Part shown: piece by piece, positions 17,629-29,405 of the stretch | How the letters are laid out: each line of letters starts with the position of its first letter | Position numbering within the stretch: the first letter of the stretch is position 1 | Notes under the pieces: generated by a model | What the model was told of the DNA's origin: nothing | What the model saw: only the letters and a program-made list of their open reading frames with translations | The model's database searches: none | DNA from: Paraniabella hibiscisoli | Lineage (GTDB): Bacteria; Bacteroidota; Bacteroidia; Chitinophagales; Chitinophagaceae | DNA: 64,000 bases | Direction of reading: 5' to 3' | Assembly (NCBI RefSeq): GCF_022512515.1 | Contig: NZ_JAKWBK010000001.1 | Coordinates: 682,001-746,000, forward strand | Program-made: the position numbers and the translations under genes

Positions 17629-20247
17629 CTATGCCTTATCTGCCAGCTCACTTATCAATTCTGCCACTAAAGCGCTCCAGCCGGTTTGATGGTTAGCGCC
17701 CAGGCCGCGCCCGGTATCTCCATGAAAATACTCATAGAAAAGGATGAGCTCTTCATTTTCGGGTTGCTTGTAAAACCAATTGTACGGACCATAAATAGGG
17801 CGATTGCCATCTTTATCCTTCTCAAACATGCTGATGACCCTTTTAGCCAGTTCCGTCGAAGTATTGAAAAGATTCATCTGGTTGCCCGATCCGGTCGGAT
17901 ATTCCACCATCAAAGAATCGTGGTAAAACTTGCCTAACCGCCTGATGGATTGGATAATGATAAAATTGATCGGTATCCAAACAGGGCCACGCCAGTTGGA
18001 GTTGCCTCCAAACATATCTGAAGTAGAATCGCCCGGATCATACTGAATTGTGTGCACTTCTCCGTTAATCGTAACCGAATAAGGATGCGCTTCATGATAT
18101 TTAGATAAAGCCCTGATTCCACCACCGGATAAAAACTCCTGCTCATCAAAGAGGCGTTTTAGCATCGATTTTAGCCTGTCGGTCTGCACCATCGACAACA
18201 ACAGTTCATTTCCATCGCTATGCTCCTCTTTGGGCCAGAAACGGTTGTTCTTGAGCCGATATTTCTTGTACCAGTCAAAACGTTTCGCAAAATCAGGTAA
18301 TTTTTCAAATACTTCTTTCTTTATAGTAGTCACCGCATATAAAGAAGTAAGCCCTACAATTGACTGAATACGTAACGGTTGTGGCGGCGCATCCCGCATA
18401 CATAATACATCGTAAAAAACTGGTCTTCTTCATTCCATAAGAAGTGCTCATTCAACGCTTCGGCAATTAAAATAAAATGCTCGAAGAACTTGGTAGCAGC
18501 ATCTTCAAAGCTGCTATCCACCATAGCGATCTCCAATGCAATGTCCATCATGCTGAGCGCATACACGCCCATCCAGCTCGTCCCGTCAGCCTGTTCCAGC
18601 TGAATATCGCCCTGATCGTGATAGCTTCGGTTAAACACACCAATATTATCCAGTCCCAGGAAGCCCCCTTCAAAAATATTGTCCCCCTTCCGGTCTTTCC
18701 GGTTGATCCACCAGGTAAAGTTGATCAGCAGCTTATGGAATACCTTTTTAAGAAAGTCGATATCCGTTTTACCCGTGGTCTTTCTTTCTATTTCGAAGAT
18801 CTCCATGGCCGCCCAGGCTTGTACCGGTGGGTTTACATCACTAAAATTCCATTCGTAAGAAGGAGCTGTCCATCGGGTTTCATATACCACTCCCGCATTA
18901 AAAGCAGCAATTGGTTTTTAGCAAATACGGGGTCCACCACCGCCATCGATATACATTGAAAGCTTTGATCCCAGGCCGCATACCAGGGATACTCCCACTT
19001 ATCAGGCATCGATATCACATCCTGGTTTTTCAGGTGCTTCCAGTCATTATTCCGGCCGCTCTTACGCCTGTCATTGTTCTGCGCAATGCCATCCGAATTA
19101 GACAGCCACTTCTCAATATCATAGTGATAATACTGCTTGCTCCACAATAAACCGGCCAATGCCTGCCGCTGCACTTTTGCCAGGTTGCTTTTTACCCCTT
19201 TGGGAAATATCTCTGCATAAAAAGCATCCGCTTCCTTTTTCCTTTTCTCAAACAGTTTTTCAAAATCACTGTCAAATGGCTCTTTTTGCTGCTTTTCAGA
19301 AAGACGGCAATAGATATCGATGGTTTCTCCTGCTTTTACGGTGTAGTTGTATACCGGCGAAAACTTGGTGCCCGATTTACGCTGGCGCAGCTCATTTACA
19401 TGCGCTTTATGAATAACGGCCTGGTGAAAAGCATCTTTAGTAAATATGCTTTCATTGGGCTGCCCTGTTACTATCTGGGTATTGGTTTCGTTGTCGGTGT
19501 ACAAGGCATCATCCGGCTCCTGGTAATAAAAATAATAGTTACCCAGGCGCGAATGTTCAGCAAAAACGGTATTCTTTCCGGCTGGTGAAAAATTTGGCTT
19601 TGTTTTTAAACTGCCGTGCTTGGTCCAGCGGTTATAAAACCAAAGTGTAGGTAACACCGTGATGGCCGCTGCTTTTTTATAGCGATTGGTAATGCTTATC
19701 TTAATACCGATATCAGTGCTATTGGTTTTGGCATAGGTAATATTTACATCAAAGTATTGACTATTCTTAAACACGTCCGTGTCCAGTATTTCGTACTCCG
19801 GCTCTTCCTTCGAACGGTTCTTACTTTCTGTTCTTAGTTGCTCGTAGGGAAAAGCCTGCTGCGGATATTTATACAGGTACTCCATATAGTAATGGCTGGG
19901 TATATTATCCATATAGTAATAAAGCTCTTTCACATCCTCCCCATGATTCCCCTCATAATTCCCCACACCAAACAAACGCTCTTTTAAAATAGGATCTTTT
20001 CCGTTCCATAGTGCCACTGCAAAACAGAGGTTTTGGAAGTAGTCGGAAATACCCGCCAATCCGTCTTCACCCCAGAAATAAGACCGGCAATAAGCATGAT
20101 CAAAAGGGAAATACCCCCAACTGTCTCCATACTCGCTATAGTCTTCTCTTACAGTACCCCATTGGCGTTCACTTACATAGGGTCCCCATTTTTCTAAGGG
20201 TACTGCTTTTTTTCGTTCTCCTGTAACCTCTTATGTTCTTCTGTCAT
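17629..20247 (-). CDS. GH63-like glucosidase (MGH1-type), three apparent frameshifts
   Basis: 873 aa after repair, a normal length for bacterial glucosidases of this type. No signal peptide is visible (MTEEHKRLQENEKK), so it is probably cytoplasmic. Landmarks in order: DSWGYFPFDHAYCRSYFWGEDG, WEYPWYAAWDQSFQC, PSYEWNFSDVNPPVQAWA, WNEEDQFFYDVLC and NWRGPVWIPINF. The paired acidic residues of the (alpha/alpha)6 barrel are likely catalytic. Breaks are repaired by one base each at a T7 run (20207-20213), GG (18862-18863) and an A6 run (18414-18419). It lies upstream of a FucP-like transporter; the exact glycan substrate is unknown. Confidence 0.82.
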
Positions 20248-20465
20248 GTTAAAATCTCTTTTTATAACCCTGCGGTATTGCCCGCAGGTATTTACCAATT
20301 AATTCACTAATCACGTGAAGCTAGCCTCCGCGCAATATAACAATTAAAGTAATATGTGCGCCATACACATTGTATATATGGCAATGATGTTCAGAGAGAA
20401 AACTGATTCAACATTATCTCATCAAATAAGATAATGCCATTTGTGGTTGATTGGGCTATAAGTAA

Positions 20466-21526
20466 TTAGAATTTGCGGTACACACTGTATAAAACCTTTT
20501 TGTCATAATCGCTAAGGGTACCGGAAACGTCGTTTTGAATATAATGCAGCTTAAAGGCTTTGATAGCTGAAGCCTGGTTACTGATATCATAACCTATTAC
20601 CCGCAGCGCTAATAAAGCATTAAAATCAGCCGGGGGCGTTTGCATATTATAGGTGTCGTACCAATAGCCGAAACCTGCATCAGCAAGGCGTTTCCAGGGA
20701 AAATACTTACTGGGATCGCTTTTGCGACTGGGTGCAATATCGGAGTGCGCAATAAAGTTGGATTGCGGAATGCCGTGCTGATCTTTCAGATAATCGAGCA
20801 ATTTTATGAGCGCCGTAACCTGGGCATCAGAAAAAGGCTCTTCCCCGTTGTTATCAATCTCAATACCCAGGCTGCAGGAGTTCATATCGGTAATGCTGCC
20901 CCATTTGCTGTTCCCGCATGCCAGGCACGTACATAGTCGTTCAGCATCTGGTACACAACCCCGTCACGACCTACCACGTAGTGTGCACTGGTTTGGGTTC
21001 TGCTTATTGAAAAAGTAAACAAGGTTTGTTCTGCAGAATTTTGTGCGGTATGATGTAATACCACGAAGTTGGGCTTCCTTATATTAAAGTTAACCGAAGC
21101 ATACCACTGGGCATTTACTGCCGGATTCTTTTTTGCGAAGGATTTTTAGCTATCTGGTTAATGATCTCATCAACCGTTTTTTCGTAAGACGGTTTTGCGT
21201 AAAACTGTATGCTATCTGTAATACGTTTATAATATTGCGGAGAGCGAAAACTATATGCCGCTGCATCGTTGCTGGCCGGAGGAGGAGTGTAAGTCTCTTT
21301 TTCTCTTTCGGGCCTTTTAGCCTCGGGTATATTGTTCTGCTGATTATTTCTGGTAACCTGTTCAGGCTTTGTAAAAACGGTTTGGTTGGGGGATTGCCGG
21401 GAGTTGGCTTTGCCGCCGTATTTTTTGAGGATTTCTATTTAGAACATTGGTTTTTTGAGGCGGCTTATTGCCACAGGCGCATAAAGCCAACAATGCCAAA
21501 GCCGGTAATGCTTTTTTGATAAACAT
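20466..21526 (-). CDS. N-acetylmuramoyl-L-alanine amidase lipoprotein (four apparent frameshifts)
   Basis: 354 aa after repair. The start MFIKKALPALALLALCACGN gives a lipobox and an acylated Cys. A low-complexity linker (roughly 25-110) precedes an Amidase_2 domain: FVVLHHTAQ (first zinc His), SAHYVVGRDGVVYQ, RAWHAGNSKWG, SLGIEIDNNG and AHSDIAPSRKSDPSKYFPW with the remaining zinc ligand and catalytic residues. It cleaves the amide between muramic acid and the stem peptide in the periplasm. Breaks are repaired at 20911-20912, 21129-21134, 21388-21392 and 21421-21426, one base each; the linker placement of the last two is less certain. Confidence 0.82.
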
Positions 21527-21695
21527 CGTATATACTGATCTTTTCTTTACTAAAATGGTTCTTAATACTATATCCGTTCGTATGGTGAAAGTAACGAAAT
21601 TCATCGTAAAACGCCAACCAGGCTTTAAAATTGTGTGAACAATCAATAATATTTTAAGATTTCATTAATGCAATCCTATCTTTAAAAAAAATTTT

Positions 21696-23102
21696 ATGGA
21701 CGCACATTTTGGAATGATCGGCCTGGGCACTATGGGCCGGAATCTTGTTTTAAATATTGCAGATCATGGGTTTAAGGTTTGTGGTTACGACCGTAGCGAA
21801 GAGCAGACAAAGCGAATGAACGAAGAAGCCGGAGACCGCCCTATTACTACCGTTAGCTCATCAGCTGATTTAATAAAAAGCCTGCGAACCCCGCGCATCA
21901 TCATGTTCCTTGTTCCGGCGGGTAAAATAGTAGACGCTGTAATTGATGAATTATTGCCCAATCTGGAAAAAGGAGATATCTTAATAGATGGCGGGAACTC
22001 TCATTTTGTGGATACCGACAGAAGATATGCAGCCCTGCAAAACTCGGGTATCCATTTTATTGGAATGGGCGTATCGGGTGGTGAAGATGGCGCACGTTTT
22101 GGCCCCAGTATGATGCCAGGCGGTAACGAAGAAAGCTATAAGCTGGTACAGGATATTTTTGAGGCGATCGCGGCTAAGGCCGATGGCGAGCCTTGCGTTG
22201 CCTTTATGGGTAACAGCGCTGCGGGTCATTATGTAAAAATGGTACATAATGGTATTGAATATGCGGTGATGCAAATGATCAGCGAAGTGTATGGGTTATT
22301 GAGAAACGAAGGAGTATCAAATGCCGAACTGCATCAGCTATTTGACACCTGGAACAAGGGTGAGCTGCAATCCTTCCTGATTGAAATAACAGCCGATATT
22401 TTCAAACAGAAAGACCCCGAAACCGGTAACGACCTGTTGGACATGATACTCGATAAAGCCAAACAAAAAGGCACGGGTTTATGGACCTCCCAAACTGCAC
22501 TGGAATTAAACGTACCCCTACCCACCGTAGATTCTTCGGTTTCCATGCGCTACCTCTCTGCATTGAAGGAAGAGCGTACACAGTTTGCCCGTTTATACAA
22601 TCATCAGAATAGAAAAACCAGCGTAGACGTGGAAGCGCTTAAAAAGGATTGCCGCGATGCTTTACATTTTGGATTTATGATGGCTTACGCGCAGGGGCTG
22701 GAATTACTTGCTGTGGCTTCATCCATCTATAAATACGAAATTCCTATTCCTACGGTGATAAAGGTTTGGCGAGCCGGATGTATTATCCGTTCGCTCATGC
22801 TCAACGACCTTTACAAGGCTTTCTCAGAAGACGCTACATTAAAGAATGTAATTGCCTCCCCGGTATTTGTACCGCTGTTAAAAGAAAAGAGACCCGGACT
22901 GGTAAACTTCCTGAAAACAGCTATGGATGCCGGTATACCGGCCCTGGCTTTTTCAGCATCATTGAATTATTTTGATGCCTATGTTCAGGAGAGACTACCG
23001 GCCAACCTCGTACAGGCGCAACGCGACTACTTTGGAGCGCACACTTACGAGCGTATTGACAAGGATGGTGCATTCCATACGGACTGGACGCCAGCAACGT
23101 AG
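21696..23102 (+). CDS. gnd: 6-phosphogluconate dehydrogenase, decarboxylating
   Basis: 468 aa, intact. Dinucleotide-binding motif IGLGTMGRNL at the N-terminus, the signature GVSGGEDGARFGPSMMPGG with the substrate-binding and catalytic residues, and YVKMVHNGIEY with the catalytic Lys. It oxidises 6-phosphogluconate to ribulose 5-phosphate with release of CO2 and NADPH in the cytoplasm. It is the first gene of a gnd-zwf-pgl block. Confidence 0.96.
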   Translation: MDAHFGMIGLGTMGRNLVLNIADHGFKVCGYDRSEEQTKRMNEEAGDRPITTVSSSADLIKSLRTPRIIMFLVPAGKIVDAVIDELLPNLEKGDILIDGGNSHFVDTDRRYAALQNSGIHFIGMGVSGGEDGARFGPSMMPGGNEESYKLVQDIFEAIAAKADGEPCVAFMGNSAAGHYVKMVHNGIEYAVMQMISEVYGLLRNEGVSNAELHQLFDTWNKGELQSFLIEITADIFKQKDPETGNDLLDMILDKAKQKGTGLWTSQTALELNVPLPTVDSSVSMRYLSALKEERTQFARLYNHQNRKTSVDVEALKKDCRDALHFGFMMAYAQGLELLAVASSIYKYEIPIPTVIKVWRAGCIIRSLMLNDLYKAFSEDATLKNVIASPVFVPLLKEKRPGLVNFLKTAMDAGIPALAFSASLNYFDAYVQERLPANLVQAQRDYFGAHTYERIDKDGAFHTDWTPAT

Positions 23103-23228
23103 AAAGATGATGGTTCATGGATGATAGTTCATAGATGATGGCTGATTGCGATCCCATTTATCTTTCATCAAGCATCCTGAACCTACATCAAGCATCAAAT
23201 ATCAAGAACCCAGTATCAAATATCTTTT
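23103..23228. repeat. Intergenic tract of degenerate short words between gnd and zwf
   Basis: The first half repeats GATGATGGTTCAT-like words three times; the second half repeats CATCAAGCATC and AATATCAAG/AGTATCAAATATC words. No ORF or terminator is visible. Confidence 0.5.
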
Positions 23229-24738
23229 ATGAGCTTTAAAAGTATACCAGCCAATATTGTCATCTTCGGAGGTTTTGGAGATCTTGCCTGGCGCAAGCTG
23301 ATCCCTGCATTTTACAATTTATATATCAGTGGCTACCTGCCTGAAAAATTTGCCATTTATGGTGTTCATTACCAGGGCTTACCAGAGGGCGCTTACGAAA
23401 AGCATATGCTGGAAGGTGTAAATCTTTTTCAAGACGAGGCAAAGCGAAAGCCGCAGAATGGAAGAAGTTTACTGACAATCTATACTTCTTCCAGGGAGAT
23501 TTCACCATAGATGAAACTTATACCCGGCTTAAGGCCACGCTGGATGAGAACGACAAAAAATGGAAGACCCGCGCCAGCAGGCTTTTGTATTATTCAGTTG
23601 CACCCAGCTTTATCGAAGTGATATCCAATGGTGTAGCGCAGCATAATATTGCATCCCAAAGAGACAAGGACCGTATTGTAGTAGAAAAGCCGTTTGGTAC
23701 CGACCTCGCATCCGCTAAAGGTTTGAACGATCTGCTTAATAAACTCTTTTATGAGAACCAGATCTATCGTATTGATCATTACCTGGGTAAGGAAGTGGTG
23801 CAGAACATTGCAGCCTTTAGGTTCGCCAATTATATTTTTGAGCCTTTATGGAACAATAAGTTTATCGACCAGGTACAGATTAGCGTTACTGAGAGCGTAA
23901 GCGTTGGAACCCGTGGCAGCTATTACGATAAAAGCGGCGCTTTAAGAGATATGGTCCAAAACCACCTGCTGCAGCTGCTTTCTTTAGTGGCTATGGAATG
24001 CCCGGGCAACTATGATGCAGAAGATATTCGCAGGCAGAAAGTAAAAGTGTTAAAGAAGGTGAGACCATTTACCACCGCAACCGCGGTACAGGACGTGGTA
24101 AGAGCCCAATACACCAAAGGTGAAGTAAAGGGAAAAGAGCAGGTGGGTTATAAAGAAGAAACCAATGTGGCCCGCAACTCCACTACAGAAACTTATGTGG
24201 CCATGAAAGTGTGGATCGACAACCCACGCTGGAAAGGCGTTCCGTTTTACCTGCGTACCGGTAAAAGCCTGGAGAGGCAGTCTTCGGTGATCGTTGTACA
24301 GTTTAAAGATAGTCCGCATAAGATATTTAAAGATGATGTGGTACCCAACCGACTGGTCATTAGCATTCAGCCTGAGCAAAAAATAAGCCTGCTTTTTGAA
24401 GGAAAAGTACCGGGACTTGAAATGAAATTAAAGCCACTGGAGATGGACTTTAGCTATCATGATTCTTTTATAGAAGAAGCGCCGGAAGCCTACGAAACCT
24501 TATTACTGGATGCCCTGGAAGGCGATGCTACACAATTTATACGTGCCGACCAGGTAGAAACTGCATGGAGCATTGTAATGCCGATATTAAATGCATGGAG
24601 CAAAGAAAAAGGAGATATGAAAAATACAAGGCTGGTAGCTGGGGCCCCAAAGAAGCTGAAGAGCTGATAAAAGACGGTAAGATCAAATGGCTGATGCTGC
24701 CGGAAGAAGTTAAAACAAAAACCACGAAAAAGAAATAA
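23229..24738 (+). CDS. zwf: Glucose-6-phosphate dehydrogenase (two apparent frameshifts)
   Basis: 503 aa after repair, the normal length. The N-terminal motif IVIFGGFGDLAWRKLIPA replaces the more usual GASGDLA form. The active-site signature RIDHYLGKE follows near residue 180, with VEKPFG before it and YRTGK-like FYLRTGKSL later. Breaks: one T added at 23425-23429 restores NLFSRRGKAKAAEW, and one G near 24619 restores KYKAGSWGPKEAEEL. The product converts glucose 6-phosphate to 6-phosphogluconolactone with NADP+. The stop (24736-24738) abuts the pgl ATG without spacing. Confidence 0.93.
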
Positions 24739-25454
24739 ATGCAACATATAAAATTGATTTGGGAGAATGCCGAAGCGTTAAGCATTGCTGCGGCTTATTA
24801 TTTTGTAGAAAGAAGCAATAAAAGCATTGCAGAAAACGGTCGTTTCACTGTGGCTTTATCGGGAGGCAGCACTCCAAAGGCATTATACAGCCTGTTAGCA
24901 ACTCCAAAATTCTCAAGAAATATTGATTGGAAAAATGTGCACCTGCTTTGGGGTGATGAACGCTTTGTGCCTCATACTCATGAAGACAGTAATTACCGTA
25001 TGGTAAAAGAAGCCTTGCTGGACCATGTAAAACTGCCACGTAAGAATATATTGGCCATGCCTACTAAAGGTAATGCCAGTGATTGTGCTGCACAATATGA
25101 AAAAGCAATAGCCGATACTTTAGGCAAAAAAATGCAGATAGATCTTACCCTGCTGGGTATGGGCGATGATGGCCATACAGCTTCGTTATTTCCCGGTACA
25201 GATATCTTGAACGAAAAGAAAAAATATATTAAAGAAGTTTGGGTGGAGAGCAAGCAAACCTTCCGTTTAAGCTTTACGTATCGCTTAATAGATAATAGCA
25301 AAGAAGCCATGTTCCTGGTAGCGGGTGCTGCCAAAGCTCCTGTGGTGAAACATATTTTTTCCAAGAATGCGGCGTCTAAATTCCCCGTGCAGGAAGTAAA
25401 CCTGAAAAAGGCTCCGCCATCTGGATGCTGGATGAAGCAGCAATGGGCAAGTAA
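24739..25454 (+). CDS. pgl: 6-phosphogluconolactonase (one apparent frameshift)
   Basis: 238 aa after repair. Contains LSGGSTPKALY near residue 40, LLWGDERFVPHTHEDSNYRM and LLGMGDDGHTASLFPGT, the normal order of the family's substrate-binding motifs. It hydrolyses 6-phosphogluconolactone, the step between Zwf and Gnd. One C added at 25401-25402 changes the tail to NPEKGSAIWMLDEAAMGK and gives a stop at 25452-25454; without it the frame would run on into an intergenic repeat. Confidence 0.93.
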
Positions 25455-25526
25455 GGTCGCGTACCTATGGCACGCCGACATTCAGTTGATATCTTGGTTA
25501 CCGATATAAAGTCCCTAACGGGACTT
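25455..25526 (+). repeat. REP-like intergenic repeat, copy A
   Basis: About 72 bp starting right after the pgl stop. The head reads GGTCGCGTACCTATGGCACG, the middle includes GTTACCGATA, and the tail is a hairpin AGTCCC-TAAC-GGGACT followed by T5. It shares head and tail design with copies at 37020 (same strand) and 25583 (opposite strand). The tail may also terminate pgl transcription. Confidence 0.65.
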
Positions 25527-25582
25527 TTTACATTTCTAAAACTGGCCGCAAAGTATTTTTTTGCCTGATATGCACGCCTTGA

Positions 25583-25652
25583 TCCGGCACGGACAAAACA
25601 TGGGTAGTAGCAACATGCAGTGCATTTATATTGCGTGCCGTAGGTACGCAAC
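25583..25652 (-). repeat. REP-like intergenic repeat, copy C (inverted)
   Basis: On the minus strand the head reads GTTGCGTACCTACGGCACGC, followed by GTTGCTACTACCC and a tail hairpin TCCG-TGC-CGGA. It lies 56 bp from copy A in inverted orientation, so pgl and the SRPBCC gene are separated by a pair of facing copies. Confidence 0.6.
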
Positions 25653-25735
25653 TTTACCTACATTTGGCTTGGAGAAAACTCCCGATCTCTCAATTTCTTA
25701 ACGGGGATCGCGCAATGCTCCATAAATAAAGCGAT

Positions 25736-26213
25736 ATGCCGGTTATCGAATTAGAAACATTGATTCATGCTGATATCAACACTTGTTTTGATCTCTCCAG
25801 GAGCATCGACCTGCATACCTTATCAACAGCTAAAACCAAAGAAAAAGCTATTGCAGGCCGAACGAGTGGCTTAATTGGTATGAATGAAACGGTAACCTGG
25901 CAGGCTACTCATTTCTTTATACGCCAAAAATTAACTTCCAAAATTACTGCTTATCATCGCCCTTTTCATTTCAGGGATGAACAGCAACAAGGCCCCTTCC
26001 GGTTATTTGCCCACGATCATATTTTTACCGAGGTAGATAGAGGTACCTTAATGAAAGATATTTTGCGTTTTCAATCGCCAGCCGGATTATTAGGCAGCGT
26101 GGTTAACCGGCTTTATACTGACACGATACCTGCGAAATTTTTTAATAGAAAGAAATAAGATGATTAAGCATTTTGCAGAAAACGGACAAGGAACCGTTTT
26201 GTTACAGCAATAA
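25736..26213 (+). CDS. SRPBCC (START/Bet v 1-like) family protein, one apparent frameshift
   Basis: About 158 aa. Starts MPVIELETLIHADINTCFDLSRSIDLH and shows the helix-grip pattern of SRPBCC ligand-binding proteins, including FRLFAHDHIFTEVDRGTLM and SPAGLLGSVVN. As written the frame stops at 26158 after an atypical end. Removing one base near 26111-26118 (here an extra base, unlike most breaks in this window) continues it as LTRYLRNFLIERNKMIKHF and ends at 26211-26213, the usual ending for this group. The function and ligand are unknown. It may be read through from pgl despite the intervening repeats. Confidence 0.65.
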
Positions 26214-26258
26214 TAACAGCACCTTCCGTTATCGCCATTATTGATATTTCACCAACCA

Positions 26259-27796
26259 TCAATCCTGGCCTAAATCATTATCCTCTCCCAGATCCAGCTT
26301 CGCCTGCTGAAAATCTTTTGGCTTATTGTAATTCAACAACGACTTCATTTTACCTGCCTGCGAAAAGAAATTGTCTTTCCCCGTGTGCAGCTGTTTTACC
26401 GCATCATCATATTTACCACGGGCATTGTCCAGGTGTTTACCCACAGCATCCAAGTTTTCCACAAAGCTTACCAGCTTATCATACATTTTTATAGCACGAT
26501 CTGCAATCTCCATGCTGTTGCGGTCGTTACGTTCCCGTTTCCATAGATCGGACAGGAGCTTTAAGGCTGCAATCAGGTTGGTAGGACTGATCAAAAGGAT
26601 ACGCCTGTCATATGCATATTCCCAAAGGTTGGCATCGCCCTTCAGGGCCGCAAAATAAGCCGCTTCATTAGGCACGAACATCATTACAAAGTCCATCGAC
26701 TTATCGTAGTCATCGTAAGCCTTCACATGCAATTGCTCAATATGATTTTTTACTGCGCGGGCATGCGCCAGCAGCTCTGCCTCCTGTGTTGCTTCATCTT
26801 CTGCCTCGGCATATCTTATAAAGGCGTTTAATGAAACTTTGGCATCTACAATCACATGGCGGTTATCGGGATAAACGATCAGAGCATCGGGCCGCATTTT
26901 TTTCCGCTAACGGCACTTAATAGGGCTTTACCATCAGGGCCAAACAGCTGGTACTCCATAAAGAACTCCTCGTTCTTACGCAGGCCTGATTTGTCCAGTA
27001 TTTTTTCCAGTATCAGCTCGCCCCAGCGGCCCTGTGTTTTCGATTCACTTTTTAAAGCTTTTGTAAGATTTTGCGCTTCCTTGCTTAATTGCTGGTTGAG
27101 CAGCACCAGGTTTTTCACTTCGTTCTGTAAAGAGAAACGCTCATTGCTTTCTTTGCCATAAGCATCCTGCACCTGTTGCTTAAACTCGCGGATATTCTGT
27201 CCCAGCGGTTCCAATAAGTTTTTCATATTGTTCTTATTGAGCTCGGTGAATGTGCTGGTCTTGGTTTCCAGTATACGGTTGGCGATATTCTCAAATTCAG
27301 TATTGAATTTTTTGCTCATCGCTTCCATTTCTTCCTTCTGCGTTTGGAGCTTCTCTGTGAGCGCTTTATTGGTAGCCAATGCGGTCGCTAATTGCTGATG
27401 CAGCGTACCCTGCTCGGCTTGCAGATTTTCACTTAGCGAGCGCGTTCTCAGGTACTCATTATTTTTTTCAATAAGGGTTTGCCGGCTGGTATCATAAGCA
27501 GCTTTAACCGAGGCATATTGCTGGCGGCTGTTATCCAGCTCGGTGCTTAAAGCTAAAAGATCGGCTTTAATGGTATTAAATTCCTGCTGGCGATGAGCCA
27601 TTTGTTGCTGTGCCGCTGCCAGCTCGGCTGCATACGTGGCTTTGAGCGATACCAGTTCTTTTTCCAACCCACCATATTTCATTTGAGCTTCATCTTTAAC
27701 GGCCTGAATACCAGACGCCGCGCGGCTTTTCCCTAAAAGCCACCCAATTAGTAGTCCTGCAATAGTGCCGATCGATACGTAAATAATCATTTCCAT
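26259..27796 (-). CDS. rmuC: RmuC family protein (one apparent frameshift)
   Basis: 512 aa after repair. One N-terminal membrane helix (about residues 4-20), a long coiled coil (roughly 25-190, rich in Gln/Glu/Ala heptads), then the RmuC nuclease-like domain with LKSESKTQGRWGELILEKILDKSGL and RPDALIVYPDNRHVIVDAKVSL. RmuC proteins limit recombination at inverted repeats; the domain is distantly related to restriction-type nucleases. One base added at a T7 run (26897-26903) joins SGKKMRPDALIV. Confidence 0.92.
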
Positions 27797-27959
27797 TCTT
27801 ATAGTATATGCTGTCTACGAAAATAACAATTGTGCCATGTAAACCATTACGGTTTCCCGCTTTTGAATTTATTTAACAGAATACCCGGTGCATTTGTTTT
27901 TTCAGGTGTGGTTTTTGGACCACTAGTTCTGGCAACAATACATATTGAACCTTTAAATA

Positions 27960-28496
27960 ATGAGTAAGAAAATAGCCATTCTGGCCACCCACGGTTTCGA
28001 AGAAAGTGAACTAAAATCTCCCAAAGAACACCTGGAGCAACAGGGCTGGACTACACATATTGTAGGACTTGAAGCAGGTACTATTAAAGCCTGGGCCAAT
28101 AAGAACTGGGGACAGGAATATATAGTAGATGTTACCATCGACCAGGTATCGGCCGACGATTATGATGCATTGGTATTACCAGGCGGAGTGCTGAACCCCG
28201 ATAAGCTAAGGGTGAATGACGCCGCTGTTAGTTTTGTGCAGGCATTCTTCGGGCAGGGCAAACCCGTAGCCGCTATCTGCCATGGCCCCCAGGTGTTGAT
28301 CAATGCCGGTGTAGTAGAAGGCCGCCGTATGACCTCCGTAAAGGCCATCAGCCTAGATTTAATTAATGCCGGCGCCGATTGGGTGGATGAAGAAGTAATT
28401 GTAGATGAAGGATTGGTAACCAGCCGTACACCGGAAGACCTGCCTGCTTTTAATAAGAAGATGGTGGAAGAAATCAGCGAAGGCGTGCATGCCTGA
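27960..28496 (+). CDS. DJ-1/PfpI family protein (class I glutamine amidotransferase-like)
   Basis: 178 aa, intact. Starts MSKKIAILATHGFEESEL, with the conserved Glu of the nucleophile elbow region, and contains AAICHGPQ with the nucleophilic Cys near residue 103. Members act as general stress proteins, deglycase-like enzymes or proteases; the exact activity is debated. It stands alone and ends in a strong terminator. Confidence 0.9.
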   Translation: MSKKIAILATHGFEESELKSPKEHLEQQGWTTHIVGLEAGTIKAWANKNWGQEYIVDVTIDQVSADDYDALVLPGGVLNPDKLRVNDAAVSFVQAFFGQGKPVAAICHGPQVLINAGVVEGRRMTSVKAISLDLINAGADWVDEEVIVDEGLVTSRTPEDLPAFNKKMVEEISEGVHA

Positions 28497-28558
28497 TTAT
28501 TCAGTTTACATCTGCTGTAATCCCCGACTGTACTGAAGAGACGGAGGGATTTCTAATG

Positions 28559-28605
28559 AGCCAGTTGCATGGAGGATTTTTTCCTGGATGCAACTGGCTT
28601 TTTAT
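28559..28605 (+). terminator. Long-stem terminator after the DJ-1/PfpI gene
   Basis: A 12-bp perfect stem (AGCCAGTTGCAT, 28559-28570, pairing with 28588-28599) with a 17-nt loop is followed by a T-rich stretch. Confidence 0.75.
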
Positions 28606-28768
28606 ATTAGCCACATTCTAATGTTAAGTCTTATTATCTGCTCTTCCTGAACTGTGTTTGCTGAGTAAATCATTAAAAAAGATTCCAAGGCTCCCCTTGT
28701 TTCGACCGGAATGACGATCTATACTAATAGCGGCTGTTTTACGTACCACAGTATACCATTCGCAACGC

Positions 28769-29280
28769 CTATTCTTTCATATCACGGAACTTTTTAACCA
28801 CCTCATCGGTTGGCAGCCCGAGAGCCTGGGTAGCATTATAAGCCACCAAATAGTCCGTGTGATTACGATAATTGTGATGTAGCTCAGTAATATTTTCGTC
28901 TTCAAAATCCGGCAGAAAATACAAGATATCAATCAGCTCAAATGGATTGGTAATGGTCGGCATCGTGTTCAAAACAATGTCGACCATTTTTTTATCCCGA
29001 CATATTTGAAAAATGGAATGGGCAATAGTCACTTTTATAGGGCCGATGCTATCTTGCAATAGTTCATATAATTTCGGCAGCGCGGCTTTGGATTTTATAT
29101 GTCCCAGCCCGATGATCGGCCAGTGATCTCTAAGACTTATCACATCGATCAATTCTGCTTCGGCAATCTTCAATTCTTCTTTTGTTAGCTTGTCCAACAG
29201 ATCGATGGGAACCCCATCCTTTCTTTGCGCCCAGGTATTGGCTCCTAAAAAAATTTTCTGAATAGGTTGATATTTTTCAT
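28769..29280 (-). CDS. HEAT-repeat protein (one apparent frameshift)
   Basis: About 170 aa after repair. One base added at an A7 run (29247-29253) joins an upstream start at ATG 29280 (MKNINLFRKFFLGANTWAQR) to the main frame. The body contains repeated amphipathic helix pairs such as DVISLRDHWPIIGLGHIKSKAALPKL and IGPIKVTIAHSIFQIC, the HEAT/PBS-lyase pattern. Such small proteins usually bind a partner protein. No partner is evident from the neighbours. Confidence 0.65.
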
Positions 29281-29405
29281 CACTTTTTAATAATGTCGGT
29301 CTGCATTTTCATTGTCGAACATGCATTTCAAACTCCCAGTGCTTATCATGGTACTGGAAGTTAAATTAGCTAAGCATTTGCCGGCTGAGGTCGGAAGCAG
29401 GCTTT

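Noticed and set aside
16222..20247. Polysaccharide utilisation locus
   Set aside because: Glucosidase plus sugar transporter are present, but no SusC/SusD pair.
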